Source of the DNA: Thermoanaerobaculia bacterium
Lineage (GTDB): Bacteria > Acidobacteriota > Thermoanaerobaculia > Multivoradales > JAGPDF01
Length of the DNA: 38,837 nucleotides
Reading direction: 5' to 3'
NCBI GenBank assembly: GCA_019911865.1
Contig: JAIOJQ010000146.1
Location: forward strand, 1 to 38,837
Shown here: piece by piece, positions 1 to 8,056 of the stretch
Position numbering within the stretch: position 1 is the stretch's first letter
Layout: the number at the start of each line of letters is the position of its first letter
Notes under the pieces: model-generated
The model's input: only the letters and a program-made list of their open reading frames with translations
Databases searched by the model: none
Told to the model about the DNA's origin: nothing
Program-made: the position numbers and the translations under genes

Positions 1-248
1 AACCCGTCGCCGGCGTGGTCGTGATCGCGGTCGTGATCGTCATCGCCGCCGCCCGCCCCATGGGCAAAGACCGCCGCGCGGCGCGCGGGCAGCCGTGTCG
101 TGCCCGGCGCATCGAAGAGCGCCACCACCCGCGCGCCCCCCGCCAGCGTCGCGATCGCGCCATCGAGCCAGGGCGCGAGACCGCCGCCCTGCACGAAGAC
201 GAGACCGGCCTCCTGGAGCGCCGCCGCCTCGCTCGGGCGCTGGACTTG
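1..248 (-). pseudogene. Fragment of a zinc/metal ABC transporter substrate-binding protein (ZnuA/TroA-like)
   Basis: Read leftwards from about 248, this frame gives RPSEAAALQEAGLVFVQGGG, then LAPWLDGAIATLAGGARVV, then a His/Asp-rich run (GDDDHDRDHDHAGDGF) that leaves the window. This order fits periplasmic zinc-binding proteins of the ZnuA/SBP_bac_9 family: a 'PSDA..L..ADLVFVNG' segment, a 'PWLD' segment, and a charged His-rich loop thought to handle zinc. The frame has a TAG at 276-278, and no start codon or signal peptide lies upstream because that DNA encodes TsaB and RimI on the other strand. The N-terminal part, including the first zinc-ligand His, is therefore missing. It is a fragment created by rearrangement or by an assembly join. 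The family call rests on pattern recognition only. Confidence 0.5.
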
Positions 249-312
249 GGACCCCTCCCCCCTCGCCCACCCGCTCTACCTGCGTCCGGCTGCCGTGACC
301 CCGGTCCGATGA
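241..312 (+). pseudogene. tsaB: C-terminal remnant of TsaB (tRNA threonylcarbamoyladenosine biosynthesis)
   Basis: The frame ends DPSPLAHPLYLRPAAVTPVR followed by TGA at 310-312. TsaB proteins typically end with a 'P.YLR' segment of this kind. The stop overlaps the rimI start as ATGA (309-312), and tsaB-rimI is a common bacterial gene pair. Upstream of about 240 the TsaB-like character disappears, the frame has stops at 22-24 and 34-36, and the other strand instead reads as a zinc-binding protein. Only about 23 residues are therefore recognisable. TsaB is the scaffold partner of TsaD in t6A modification of tRNA; this remnant could not work alone. The call is moderate because the segment is short. 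Confidence 0.5.
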
Positions 313-785
313 CCGTTCCGCTGCCGCTCACCTTCCGTCGCGCCGGACCGGCCGACGCGGTGCCCCTCGCAGAGCTGGAGACCGCCTGCTTCTCTCCCGC
401 CTGGAGCGCGGCCGAGCTCACCTCGCACCTCGCGTCGGCGAGCTGGCTGGCCTGGCTCGCCGAGGCGGGGAACGAGCCGGTCGCTTACGCGCTCTTCCTA
501 GCCCTGCCCGGCGAGGTCGAGCTGCTGCGCGTCGGTGTACCGCCAGCCCGGCGCGCGCGGGGCCTCGCGACCCGCCTCCTCGCCCGGGCTTGCGACGAGC
601 TCGTTGCGGCGGGACGAGCGAGCGTCCACCTCGAGGTCCGGCCGGACAACGTCGCCGCTCTGGCGCTCTATCGCCGACTGGGATTCACCCTCGCGGGCCG
701 CCGGCCGCGCTACTACGCCGACGGCGCCGACGCCCTGCTGCTGCGGCGTGATGCGACGGCTCGCCACGCGCCCGCGGGCGGTTGA
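309..785 (+). CDS. rimI: Ribosomal-protein-alanine N-acetyltransferase RimI-like GNAT
   Basis: This 158-residue protein has GNAT-fold features: an N-terminal beta strand with RRAGPADAVPLAELE, the acetyl-CoA pyrophosphate-binding loop RRARGLATRL (residues 81-90), the HLEVRPDNVAALALYRRLGF block (107-126) with Glu109, Asn114 and Tyr121, and a C-terminal RYYADGADALLL strand. RimI transfers an acetyl group from acetyl-CoA to the N-terminal alanine of ribosomal protein S18. The ATG at 309 was chosen because it overlaps the TGA of the preceding tsaB remnant, which suggests translational coupling. The frame is open further upstream to 15, but that part is low-complexity and unlike RimI. Length is normal for the family. 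The exact substrate is inferred from family and context. Confidence 0.8.
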   Translation: MTVPLPLTFRRAGPADAVPLAELETACFSPAWSAAELTSHLASASWLAWLAEAGNEPVAYALFLALPGEVELLRVGVPPARRARGLATRLLARACDELVAAGRASVHLEVRPDNVAALALYRRLGFTLAGRRPRYYADGADALLLRRDATARHAPAGG

Positions 786-810
786 GACCGGCAGGTCGTG
801 GTGCTAGGGT
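782..810 (+). promoter_or_regulatory. Candidate sigma70-type promoter for the DUF465-psd-pssA operon
   Basis: TTGAGA (782-787, five of six matches to TTGACA) is followed after 17 bases by TAGGGT (805-810). A TGC at 802-804 gives an extended -10. The -35 begins inside the last codons of rimI. Transcription would start near 817, about 40 bases before the ATG at 859. It fits the TAG-type -10 seen at several other genes in this window. Confidence 0.45.
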
Positions 811-858
811 CGCTGCGACCTACCTGCCGTACGCCACGAACCGGAAGGGGGCGGACAA

Positions 859-1089
859 ATGCCGAATCACGACGACCTCAGGAACGAGCTGCTGCGGACG
901 CATCTCGACTACAAGCGTCTGCACGACGAACACCGGCAGTGCGAGCAGCGCCTCGCCGAGCTGGGAACCCGGTCGCTGCTCGGTCCCGAGGACGAGGTGG
1001 AAGAGAAGCGGCTGAAGATTCACAAGCTCGCGTTGAAGGATCAGATGGAGGAGATCCTCCGCGAGCAGGGCACCGGCGCGCCGGTCTGA
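859..1089 (+). CDS. DUF465 (YdcH-like) small coiled-coil protein
   Basis: This 76-residue, highly charged, helical protein has the DUF465 pattern: an N-terminal helix (LRNELLRTHLDYKRLHDEHRQCEQRLAEL), a short linker containing 'GPEDEVEEKRLK', then a second helix ending LALKDQMEEIL. That helix-turn-helix with a terminal 'K..LKD.M..IL' is characteristic of the family. The start at 859 is preceded by a purine-rich ribosome-binding site (GGAAGGGGGCGG, ending about 4 bases upstream). No enzymatic motif is visible, and the family has no settled function. It lies 26 bases upstream of psd and is probably co-transcribed with the phospholipid genes. Longer readings in other frames here are shadows. Confidence 0.8.
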   Translation: MPNHDDLRNELLRTHLDYKRLHDEHRQCEQRLAELGTRSLLGPEDEVEEKRLKIHKLALKDQMEEILREQGTGAPV

Positions 1090-1115
1090 CCGGCACCGGG
1101 CGCCCTTCTTTTCGC

Positions 1116-1775
1116 ATGCGATTCGCCAAGGAGGCCTGGCCGTTCGTCGTCCCGTTCCTCCTCGCGGGCGGTGCACTCCTCGCGTTCCGCCGCCCTCTCT
1201 GGGGCGGCATCGCGCTCTTGGTCGGATTCCTCGTCCTCCTCTTCTTTCGCGACCCCGCCCGGCGTTTCGATGGTCCGGCCGAGGTCGCCATCGCTCCGGC
1301 CGACGGCAGGATCACGGAGATCAAGGTCGTCGAGGACTCCGAGATCGGACCCGGCCGCCACCTGCGCATCGTCACCTTTCTGTCGGTGTTCGACGTGCAT
1401 GTCCAGCGCTGCCCGGTCGGCGGGACCATCGTCCATTCCGAGTTGCGCCGCGGCCTCAAGCTGGCGGCCTTCAACCCCGATGTCGGCGAGAAGAACGAAG
1501 GGCACACCAACGTCTTTCGCCTCGCCGACGGCAGCCGCGTCGGCGTCCGCCAGCTGGCCGGCCTGATCGCCCGCCGGGTCGTCTCCTGGATCGGCGCCGG
1601 CCAGGTGCTGCGGCGCGGCGACCCGCTCGGGGTGATCAAGTTCGGCTCGCGGGTGGACCTCTTCGTTCCCGAAGGGTGGGAGCCGCTGGTGCGGGTCGGC
1701 GACCGGGTGCGCAACGGCGAGACGCCGATGGCGCGCCCCCGCCCGGCTGCCACCGCCGCGGAGGGAGCTCCATGA
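1116..1775 (+). CDS. psd: Phosphatidylserine decarboxylase (short, Psd-B type)
   Basis: This 219-residue membrane-associated enzyme would decarboxylate phosphatidylserine to phosphatidylethanolamine. The N-terminus has two hydrophobic segments (about residues 9-24 and 29-44), then FRDP, the APADGRI block (60-66) and the FLSVFDVHVQR block (88-98). The self-cleavage site is Gly177-Ser178 in IKFGSRVDLF; the serine becomes the pyruvoyl cofactor, and cleavage yields large beta and small alpha chains. The compact length and FGS rather than LGST processing motif fit the short bacterial type. The ATG at 1116 (MRFAKEAWPF) is the natural start, although the frame is open upstream to 798. Its TGA overlaps the pssA ATG (ATGA), so the two successive enzymes of PE synthesis are translationally coupled. 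Confidence 0.93.
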   Translation: MRFAKEAWPFVVPFLLAGGALLAFRRPLWGGIALLVGFLVLLFFRDPARRFDGPAEVAIAPADGRITEIKVVEDSEIGPGRHLRIVTFLSVFDVHVQRCPVGGTIVHSELRRGLKLAAFNPDVGEKNEGHTNVFRLADGSRVGVRQLAGLIARRVVSWIGAGQVLRRGDPLGVIKFGSRVDLFVPEGWEPLVRVGDRVRNGETPMARPRPAATAAEGAP

Positions 1776-2551
1776 CGGCCCCACCCGGAACCACCACGCC
1801 CGCCGCGCGCCGGCGCGTCGGCGCCTACCTCCTGCCGAGCCTGTTCACCATCGGCAACATCTATCTCGGCCTCGTCGCCGTGATCCTGGCGCTCGACGGT
1901 CGCTACGGGCGGGCCGGCTTCTGCATCCTGCTGGCCGCCGTACTCGACTTCCTCGACGGCAAGATCGCCCGGCTGACCGGCACCGAAAGCGATTTCGGGC
2001 GCGAGTTCGACTCGCTCGCGGACGTGCTGACCTTCGGCATGTCACCGGCGCTCTGCGCCTGGGCCTGGGGGCTGCACGAGCTCGGCCGCGCCGGCTGGCT
2101 GGTGCCGCTGTTCTACGTCGTCTGCACGGCTACCCGCCTCGCCCGCTTCAACGTGCAGACGACTCGCGTCGACAGCCGCTGGTTCGTCGGCCTGCCGTCG
2201 CCCGCTGCAGCCGGGACGATCGCCTCCTTCCTGCTCGTCGGCGCCGTGCGCGACTGGCGGCCGTGGACCAACGCGACGATGGCGATCGGCCTGGTGATTC
2301 TCGGCCTGCTGATGGTCTCCACTTTCCGTTTCTGGAGTCTCAAGGCGCTCGACTTTCGACGCAGTCGCAGCTATCGCAAGTTGTTGCCCCTGGCAGCGCT
2401 GATCCTGTTGCTCGCCTTCCGGCCGGAAGTCTTCTTCCCCGGTCTGGCGGTCGCCTATGCCGCGTCCGGTCCCCTGCTCTGGCTCTTCGGCCGCTTCTCC
2501 TCGCCGGCCCGCGTCACCCCCCACTCCAATCCGCCGGCGGACGCGCCGTGA
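1772..2551 (+). CDS. pssA: CDP-diacylglycerol--serine O-phosphatidyltransferase
   Basis: This 259-residue integral membrane enzyme would condense CDP-diacylglycerol with serine to give phosphatidylserine, the substrate of the adjacent Psd. The CDP-alcohol phosphatidyltransferase signature is complete: D59-x2-D62-G63-x2-A66-R67-x8-G76-x3-D80-x3-D84. Several hydrophobic helices follow, including WLVPLFYVVCTATRLARF, IASFLLVGAV, MAIGLVILGLLMVSTF and LLPLAALILLLAF. The start at 1772 overlaps the psd stop, and the end overlaps the GTG start of the next gene as GTGA (2548-2551). Such psd-pssA pairs are common in bacteria. Serine as the alcohol is inferred from the psd neighbour and the family subgroup. 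Confidence 0.92.
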   Translation: MTAPPGTTTPAARRRVGAYLLPSLFTIGNIYLGLVAVILALDGRYGRAGFCILLAAVLDFLDGKIARLTGTESDFGREFDSLADVLTFGMSPALCAWAWGLHELGRAGWLVPLFYVVCTATRLARFNVQTTRVDSRWFVGLPSPAAAGTIASFLLVGAVRDWRPWTNATMAIGLVILGLLMVSTFRFWSLKALDFRRSRSYRKLLPLAALILLLAFRPEVFFPGLAVAYAASGPLLWLFGRFSSPARVTPHSNPPADAP

Positions 2552-3510
2552 AGACAGTCGCCGTCGTCCATCCGACTTCGCTGCTCGGCAAGGAACTGCG
2601 CCAGCGGCTCGCGGCCCGATCCGAACTGGTCCGCGACCTGCGCCTCCTGTCGGACGACGAAGAGGAGATCGGTCAGCTGACCGAGGCGGCCGGCGCCGCC
2701 GCTTTCGTCGGGCGGCTCGACGCCGATGCGCTCGCCGACGTCGAGCTCGTCTTCTTCTGCGGCGCCGCGGACGGCGACCGCGAGGCACTCGCCGGACTGC
2801 CGCGTGGCGCGGTGGCCGTCCTGCTCGTCGACGGGTCGACCGCGGACGGGCTCCCGGCGGCCGTGGCAGGGGTGCGCGAGGACCTGCTCGCCGGACACGA
2901 CCGGGTGGTCGCGCCGCCCGCCGAGGTGGTGCTGGTGGCGACTCTCGCCGGCGCGCTCGCCGCTTTCGAGCTGCGGCGCGTCGACGGCACGGTCTTCGCC
3001 CCGGTCTCCGAACAGGGCGAGGGCGGCATCGACGAGCTGTTCGAGCAGACGCGTCGCATCCTCGCCTTCGAGGGAGCACCGAAACCGAAACTGTTCCCGG
3101 CGCAGATCGCCTTCAATCTCCTGCCGTCGGCGCGCGACGCGGCGGGCGTCGAAGCAGCGGTCCGCCAGGCGCTCGGCGACGCCTGCCCGATCAGCCTCCA
3201 GCTTCTCCAGGGCGGCGTGTTCCACGGCGTCGCCGCGTCCCTGCGCGTCGAGCTCGGTCGCGACGCCAGCGTCGCCGAGGTTCGCAAGGCGCTCGGCCGG
3301 GCGCGCGCCGTCACTCTGGCGCGCGACGCGCGCCGTGTCGGACCGGTCGGCGTCGCCGGCGACGAGAAGATCTCGGTCGGTGAAGTGCGCGCTGCCGGAG
3401 CCCCGGGCGCTTTCTGGATCTGGGCCGCGATGGACAACCTCGTGCGGGGCGGCGCGCTCAACGCCATCGAAGCCGCCGAAGCACTGCTGCGCGCCGGCCG
3501 CCCGAGCTGA
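2548..3510 (+). CDS. Aspartate-semialdehyde dehydrogenase-like protein, probably not catalytic
   Basis: This 320-residue protein has the two-domain layout of Asd: an N-terminal nucleotide-binding domain ([36 protein letters not shown]) and a dimerisation domain with [30 protein letters not shown] and a C-terminal [16 protein letters not shown] helix. In true Asd the active-site Cys lies in a 'PNCST' motif; the equivalent stretch here reads [18 protein letters not shown] and has no Cys. The active-site His area (FHG) and the C-terminal helix are kept. This resembles USG-1-type Asd paralogs, which also lack the nucleophile. The GTG start at 2548 overlaps the pssA stop. Its partner or role in a phospholipid operon is unknown. 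Confidence 0.7.
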   Translation: MKTVAVVHPTSLLGKELRQRLAARSELVRDLRLLSDDEEEIGQLTEAAGAAAFVGRLDADALADVELVFFCGAADGDREALAGLPRGAVAVLLVDGSTADGLPAAVAGVREDLLAGHDRVVAPPAEVVLVATLAGALAAFELRRVDGTVFAPVSEQGEGGIDELFEQTRRILAFEGAPKPKLFPAQIAFNLLPSARDAAGVEAAVRQALGDACPISLQLLQGGVFHGVAASLRVELGRDASVAEVRKALGRARAVTLARDARRVGPVGVAGDEKISVGEVRAAGAPGAFWIWAAMDNLVRGGALNAIEAAEALLRAGRPS

Positions 3511-3712
3511 GGCCGCTTCAGCCTGCGGCGCCCGGCGCGGTAACCCCGGTCCGTTGCGCGACAGGTAGTGGCCGGCCGGGATCGGTTTCCGGGCGATCGC
3601 TCGGCGCCGCCACCGGATTCTCTTGCAGCCCATCCAGCGTCGTCGCTGCCGCTCGGCCTCCCTATCTTCTCCAGCCGTGCGTGCGGTCGCGGAATCGCGA
3701 CTGGGACGCGAT
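3511..3712. other. Intergenic region upstream of trxB
   Basis: No open frame here has protein-like character in any frame. I see no tRNA-like or riboswitch-like fold by eye and no hairpin with a T-tract. The only recognisable signal is the extended -10 element listed next, at its right edge. Confidence 0.5.
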
Positions 3713-3721
3713 TGTTATAGT
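3713..3721 (+). promoter_or_regulatory. Extended -10 promoter element for the trxB operon
   Basis: The stretch reads TGTTATAGT: a TGN extension followed by TATAGT (five of six matches to TATAAT), in one of the few AT-rich patches of the gap. No good -35 lies 16-18 bases upstream, as is typical of extended -10 promoters. Transcription would start near 3728, giving a leader of about 60 bases. A ribosome-binding site (AGGAG, about 3773-3777) lies about 11 bases before the ATG at 3789. Confidence 0.5.
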
Positions 3722-3788
3722 CCCCGGGCGCGTTGGCAGCAGGCACACTCGGCGCGCGCCCGCAGCCCGGACAGGAGCGTATTTCCGC

Positions 3789-4748
3789 ATGGCGACCCCG
3801 CAGAGCAGCGCCGTCCCCCACCACTCCCTCGTCATTCTCGGCTCCGGCCCGGCCGGACTCACCGCGGCGCTCTACGCCGCCCGCGCCGGTCTCGCGCCGC
3901 TGGTCTTCGAGGGAGCTCAGCCCGGCGGCCAGCTGACCATCACCACCGAGGTCGAGAACTACCCCGGCTTCGTCGAGGCGATCCAGGGTCCCGAGCTGAT
4001 CGAGCGCATGCGCGAACAGGCGCGCCGCTTCGGCGCCGAGGTCCGCTTCGAGACGATCGCCCGGGTCGAGCTCGGGCAGCACCCCTTCCGCCTCGAGAAC
4101 GACGAGGGCAAGGCGGTCACCGCCGAGGCGCTGATCCTCGCCACCGGGGCCCGCGCCAAGCTGCTCGGCCTGCCTTCGGAAGCCGAGCTGATGGGCTATG
4201 GCGTGTCCGCCTGCGCCACCTGCGACGGCTTCTTCTTCAAGGGCAAGGAGGTCGCGGTGGTCGGCGGCGGCGACACCGCGGTCGAAGAAGCGACCTACCT
4301 GACCCGCTTCGCCAGCAAGGTGACGCTGATTCATCGGCGCGACGAGCTGCGCGCCTCGAAGATCATGCAGGAGCGAGCGCGCAAGAATCCGAAGATCGAG
4401 TTCGCCTGGAACTCAGAGGTCGTCGAGGTGCTCGGCACGCGCGAAGAGGGGGTGCGCGGTCTGCGCCTGCGCGACACGCAGAATGGCAGCGAGCGCGAGC
4501 TCGCCGTGCAGGGGTTCTTCGTCGCCATCGGCCATGAGCCGAACACGCGCCTCTTCCAGGGCCAGCTGGCGATGAACGAGGTCGGCTACCTCGAGGTCGC
4601 CGAGCCGAGCACGCGCACGGCGATTCCGGGCGTCTTCGCCGCCGGCGACGTCGCCGACCCGAGCTATCGCCAGGCGGTGACCGCCGCCGGCTCCGGCTGC
4701 AAGGCGGCGATCGACGCCGAGCGCTGGCTCGAAGCGCGGCACGGATGA
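3789..4748 (+). CDS. trxB: Thioredoxin reductase (NADPH, flavoprotein)
   Basis: This 319-residue enzyme would transfer electrons from NADPH through FAD and a redox disulfide to thioredoxin. It has the FAD-binding GSGPAG (residues 18-23), the 'PGGQL' and 'ENYPGF' blocks, the ATGA segment (118-121), the active-site CATC (Cys142-Cys145), the NADPH-binding GGGDTA (159-164), and the C-terminal GVFAAGDV motif. Length is normal. The ATG at 3789 is preceded by AGGAG; the frame is open upstream to 3681, but those residues are not TrxB-like. Its stop overlaps the start of the MoxR-like gene (ATGA, 4745-4748), an unusual partner. No thioredoxin gene is present in the window. Thioredoxin reductase rather than a ferredoxin-linked relative is likely, but not certain. 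Confidence 0.92.
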   Translation: MATPQSSAVPHHSLVILGSGPAGLTAALYAARAGLAPLVFEGAQPGGQLTITTEVENYPGFVEAIQGPELIERMREQARRFGAEVRFETIARVELGQHPFRLENDEGKAVTAEALILATGARAKLLGLPSEAELMGYGVSACATCDGFFFKGKEVAVVGGGDTAVEEATYLTRFASKVTLIHRRDELRASKIMQERARKNPKIEFAWNSEVVEVLGTREEGVRGLRLRDTQNGSERELAVQGFFVAIGHEPNTRLFQGQLAMNEVGYLEVAEPSTRTAIPGVFAAGDVADPSYRQAVTAAGSGCKAAIDAERWLEARHG

Positions 4749-6247
4749 GCGCCCCGGCGAAGACGCTCGGCGAGCTCGTCCGCGCCGGTTACCAGCCGCG
4801 CACGGTACGCGCCGAGATCCGCGCCAACCTGATCGCCAAGCTGCGCGCCGGCGAGACGCTCTTTCCCGGCATCCTCGGCTACGACCGGACGGTGATTCCG
4901 GGCGTCGTCAACGCCCTGCTCGCCGGCCACGATCTGCTCCTGCTCGGACTGCGCGGCCAGGCGAAGACCCGGATCCTGCGCGCGCTGGTCGATTTCCTCG
5001 ACCCGGAAATCCCGGAGCTCGAGGGGAGCGAGATCCACGACGACCCGCTCGCGCCGGTTTCGACCTGGGGGCAGCGGCTGGTGGCCGAGGCCGGCGACGA
5101 CGCGCCGGTCGCCTGGCTCCCCCGCTCGGAGCGCTATCGCGAGAAGCTGGCGACGCCCGACGTCTCGATCGCCGACCTGCTCGGCGACATCGACCCGATC
5201 AAGGCGGCGACCCGGCGGCTGACCTACGCCGACCCCGAGGTCATCCACTTCGGCATCGTGCCGCGCACCAACCGCGGCATCTTCGCGATCAACGAGCTGC
5301 CCGACCTCGCGCCGCGCATCCAGGTCGGCCTGCTCAACCTGCTCGAGGAGCGTGACCTCCAGATCCGCGGCTTCCCGGTGCGGTTGCCGCTCGACCTGCT
5401 GTTCGCCTTCTCGGCCAACCCCGAGGACTACACCAACCGCGGCACCATCATCACGCCGCTCAAGGACCGTATCGCCTCGCAGATCCTCACCCACTACCCG
5501 CCGGACGTGGCGCTCGCCGCGCAGATCACCGCGCAGGAGGCCTGGGTCGAACGCGACGACGGTCCGCAGGTCGTGGTTCCGGACTTCGTGCGCGAGCTGA
5601 TCGAGGAGATCTCGGTCGCGGCGCGCGAGAGCGAGCTGGTCGACCAGTCCTCGGGCGTCTCGGCGCGCGTCGCGATCGCCGCGATCGAGCTGCTGGTCTC
5701 GAACCTCGAGCGCCGGGCGCTCGCGATCGGCGACTCTCCGGTCTGGCCGCGCGTCTGCGACCTGCCGCCGCTGGCGCCGGCCATCACCGGCAAGCTCGAG
5801 ATGGTCTACGAGGGCGAGCAGCAGGGGCCGGAGCTGGTGGTCAGGAAGCTGGTCGGCAACGCCTGCGCGAAGCTCGCCGGGCGCAAGCTGCCGGAGATCG
5901 GCCGCGAGGCCGGCTCGGGCAGCGATGACGACAGCGGTCCGTGGGCGCCGATCCTCGCCTGGTTCGCGGCCGGCAACGAGCTCTCGGTCTCCGACGAGAC
6001 TCCGTTCGAGCAGCACGAACTGGAGCTCGCCCGCGTGCCCGGCCTCGCCGGCCTGGTTGCGGAGCTCGGCGCGACGCGCGGAGAGCGCGCCTTCTGGGCG
6101 GAGCTCGCGCTCGAGGCGCTGCACCAGGCGGTGAAGGTCGCGCGCCAGGACCTCGACAGCCGCGTCAGCTACAAGGAGCTGCTCCGCTTCCAGCTGCTCA
6201 AGCCGCCGGTGCACCGCGGCCCGCGGCGCAGCGGCGACGCGAACTGA
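4745..6247 (+). CDS. MoxR/magnesium-chelatase-like AAA+ ATPase
   Basis: This 500-residue cytoplasmic protein has Walker A GLRGQAKT (residues 68-75), a Walker B-like [11 protein letters not shown] (178-188) with Asn in place of the usual first acidic residue before Glu184, sensor 1 [10 protein letters not shown] (221-230) and a PLKDRI segment (238-243). The [17 protein letters not shown] insert is typical of the MoxR/ChlI clade. The C-terminal half is helical with no recognised domain. AAA+ ATPases of this clade work with VWA-domain partners to insert metals or remodel protein complexes, and a VWA gene follows 2 bases after its stop. The start overlaps the trxB stop. The client is unknown. The Asn-Glu Walker B may be a family feature rather than a defect. 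Confidence 0.82.
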   Translation: MSAPAKTLGELVRAGYQPRTVRAEIRANLIAKLRAGETLFPGILGYDRTVIPGVVNALLAGHDLLLLGLRGQAKTRILRALVDFLDPEIPELEGSEIHDDPLAPVSTWGQRLVAEAGDDAPVAWLPRSERYREKLATPDVSIADLLGDIDPIKAATRRLTYADPEVIHFGIVPRTNRGIFAINELPDLAPRIQVGLLNLLEERDLQIRGFPVRLPLDLLFAFSANPEDYTNRGTIITPLKDRIASQILTHYPPDVALAAQITAQEAWVERDDGPQVVVPDFVRELIEEISVAARESELVDQSSGVSARVAIAAIELLVSNLERRALAIGDSPVWPRVCDLPPLAPAITGKLEMVYEGEQQGPELVVRKLVGNACAKLAGRKLPEIGREAGSGSDDDSGPWAPILAWFAAGNELSVSDETPFEQHELELARVPGLAGLVAELGATRGERAFWAELALEALHQAVKVARQDLDSRVSYKELLRFQLLKPPVHRGPRRSGDAN

Positions 6248-6249
6248 CC

Positions 6250-7338
6250 TTGCGCCACCGCTACCTGCATCTCGATCCCGAACTGCTCCAGTCGATCCTG
6301 GCCGGCATCGATCTGATGCGGATCTGGAACCATCTGGTGCTGGCGGCGGGCGGCGACCCCGATGAAGCGATGAGGTGGATGCGGTATCTGCAGGAGCAGG
6401 GGTACCTCGACCCCTCGCTCGACCTCGACGCCTTCTTCGACGAGCTCGAGCGCGAGCGGCTGATCGAGCGCGACGAGGAGGGGGCGCGAGTGCTCACCGG
6501 CTCGGGCGAGCGCAAGATCCGGCGCGGCGCGCTCGAGGCGATCTTCTCGAATCTCCGGAAAGGGGACGCCGGGTACCACCCGGCGCGCTCCTCGGGCGAG
6601 GGGACCGAGCCGCTGCCGGAGACCCGCCCCTGGTCCTTCGGCGACGAGCTCCACCGCATTGACGGCCCGCGCTCGCTGGCCAACGCGATGAAGCGCTCGC
6701 AGGGCGAGCTCGAGCTGGCCGAGGAGGACCTCGAGGTCTTCGAGACCGAGCACCTGACCTCGTGCGCGACGGTGGTGGCGATCGACGTCTCTCACTCGAT
6801 GATCCTCTACGGCGAGGACCGGATCACGCCGGCGAAGACCGTCGCGCTGGCGCTCACGGAGCTGATCCGCACGACCTATCCGAAGGATTTCGTCGAGGTC
6901 ATCCGCTTCGGCGATCGCGCGGAGCGGATCCCCGACCGCGAGCTCCCCTACCTCGAGGCGGGGCCGTTCCACACCAACACGCGCGAGGCGCTGCAGCTCG
7001 GGCGCGCGATCCTGGAGCGCCGGAAGCAGCCGAACCGCCAGATCTTCCTGATCACCGACGGCAAGCCGTCGGCGATCACCGAGAACGGCAGGATCTACAA
7101 GAACCCGATGGGGCTCGACCTCAAGATCGTCAACAAGACGCTCGAAGAGGCCGACCAGTGCCGCCGGCAGCGGATCGTGATCACCACCTTCATGATCGCC
7201 ACCGACCCGTGGCTCCAGGAGTTCGTCGAGAAGCTGACCAGGGTCAACCGCGGCCGCGCCTACTTCGCCTCGCCCGACAACCTGGGCGAGTTCATCCTCA
7301 CCGACTACCTGCGCAACCGCCGGCGGCGGGTGCACTGA
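6250..7338 (+). CDS. VWA-domain protein, partner of the upstream AAA+ ATPase
   Basis: The protein has about 362 residues. The N-terminal half is helical and charged (LDAFFDELERERLIERDEEG; a 'SFGDELHRIDGPRSLANAMKRS' region). A C-terminal von Willebrand A domain follows, with an intact MIDAS start D179-V-S181-H-S183 (AIDVSHSM), then a 'HTNTREALQLGRAI' segment that would hold the MIDAS Thr, and FLITDGKPSAIT. It ends in a basic tail (RNRRRRVH). The start is uncertain: TTG at 6250, just past the ATPase stop at 6247, fits best, while the first ATG is at 6316. Pairs of this kind resemble the ChlI/ChlD or MoxR/CoxE arrangement, in which the VWA protein bridges ATPase and client. The client is not identifiable here. 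Confidence 0.8.
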   Translation: MRHRYLHLDPELLQSILAGIDLMRIWNHLVLAAGGDPDEAMRWMRYLQEQGYLDPSLDLDAFFDELERERLIERDEEGARVLTGSGERKIRRGALEAIFSNLRKGDAGYHPARSSGEGTEPLPETRPWSFGDELHRIDGPRSLANAMKRSQGELELAEEDLEVFETEHLTSCATVVAIDVSHSMILYGEDRITPAKTVALALTELIRTTYPKDFVEVIRFGDRAERIPDRELPYLEAGPFHTNTREALQLGRAILERRKQPNRQIFLITDGKPSAITENGRIYKNPMGLDLKIVNKTLEEADQCRRQRIVITTFMIATDPWLQEFVEKLTRVNRGRAYFASPDNLGEFILTDYLRNRRRRVH

Positions 7339-7417
7339 CCGGTACCGCGCTGCTACCGCCTCGGCACCCGCAGCGACGACGGGAGTAAGCTAAGGCTGCC
7401 GGAGAGGGAAGACGCCG

Positions 7418-7858
7418 ATGACCCGGGACGAACAGCAGCTGCAACTGCTCTCGATCTTCCACTACATCGTGGCCGGCCTGATCGGGCTCTTCTCGCTCTT
7501 CCCGGTGATCCACCTGGTGGTAGGGCTGGCGATGGCCTCCGGTGCCCTCGTCGAGCCGGGCGCCGAGCCGGGCGAGCGGATGTTCCAGGCGATGTTCGGC
7601 TGGTTCTTCTTCCTGGTGGCGCTGGCGATCATCCTCGTCGGCCTCTGCCTCGCCACCTGCCTGGCGCTCGCCGGCCGCTTTCTCGCCCGACGCGAGCGCT
7701 ACACGTTCTGCCTGGTCGCCGCCGGCGTCGCCTGCACCTTCTTCCCGTTCGGCACCGTGCTCGGCGTCTTCTCCCTCCTCGTGCTGCTGCGCGACAGCGT
7801 GCGCGCCGGCTTCGGTCAGCCCCCTTACGCTCCGGTCGCGGCGCCGCCGGCCGCCTGA
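7418..7858 (+). CDS. Small integral membrane protein, function unknown
   Basis: This 146-residue protein has about four hydrophobic segments: near residues 12-40 (IFHYIVAGLIGLFSLFPVIHLVVGLAMA), 58-83 (AMFGWFFFLVALAIILVGLCLATCLA) and 96-122 (FCLVAAGVACTFFPFGTVLGVFSLLVLL, possibly two short passes). A short polar N-terminus (MTRDEQQLQLL) and a Pro/Ala-rich tail flank them. The layout recalls small membrane proteins common in Acidobacteriota and Planctomycetes, but I do not recognise a named family. A GGAGAGGG ribosome-binding site lies about 9 bases before the ATG. The gap from the VWA gene (79 bases) holds a weak TAAGCT element near 7386. There is no clear functional link to its neighbours. 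Confidence 0.7.
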   Translation: MTRDEQQLQLLSIFHYIVAGLIGLFSLFPVIHLVVGLAMASGALVEPGAEPGERMFQAMFGWFFFLVALAIILVGLCLATCLALAGRFLARRERYTFCLVAAGVACTFFPFGTVLGVFSLLVLLRDSVRAGFGQPPYAPVAAPPAA

Positions 7859-8056
7859 GTCCGACCCGGCTCGCGGCGAAAATCTGCCGCTGCCGGGCGC
7901 CGCCGCCGAAAGGTCACAAGGAGCCGAAAAGGAGAAGCTTTCGTGCCCCCCGAGTGGCATCATTCCCGTTCCGGAAGGCGCCCGTCGCCCCCGGGCGGCA
8001 GCTGCGCTCCACGGCGCCGGCTCCGGCCTGCCGGACGGACGAGAAGGAAGTCCCCC
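7859..8056. other. Intergenic region before the VWFA-related gene
   Basis: The 198 bases are GC-rich with no convincing open frame. A purine-rich ribosome-binding site (GAAGGAAG, about 8043-8050) precedes the ATG at 8057. I see no clear -35/-10 pair and no terminator hairpin with a T-tract. Confidence 0.4.

Noticed and set aside
1-60. Short direct repeats of GATCACGAC-type sequence, possibly a repeat array
   Set aside because: They are explained by alternating His/Asp codons of the ZnuA-like histidine-rich loop on the minus strand; far too short for CRISPR.
3511-3788. Possible riboswitch or small RNA before trxB
   Set aside because: No conserved aptamer core or strong multi-stem fold could be recognised by eye; only a promoter element is supported.
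4664-6214. 516-residue open frame on the minus strand
   Set aside because: Antisense to the AAA+ ATPase, which has Walker A and sensor motifs.
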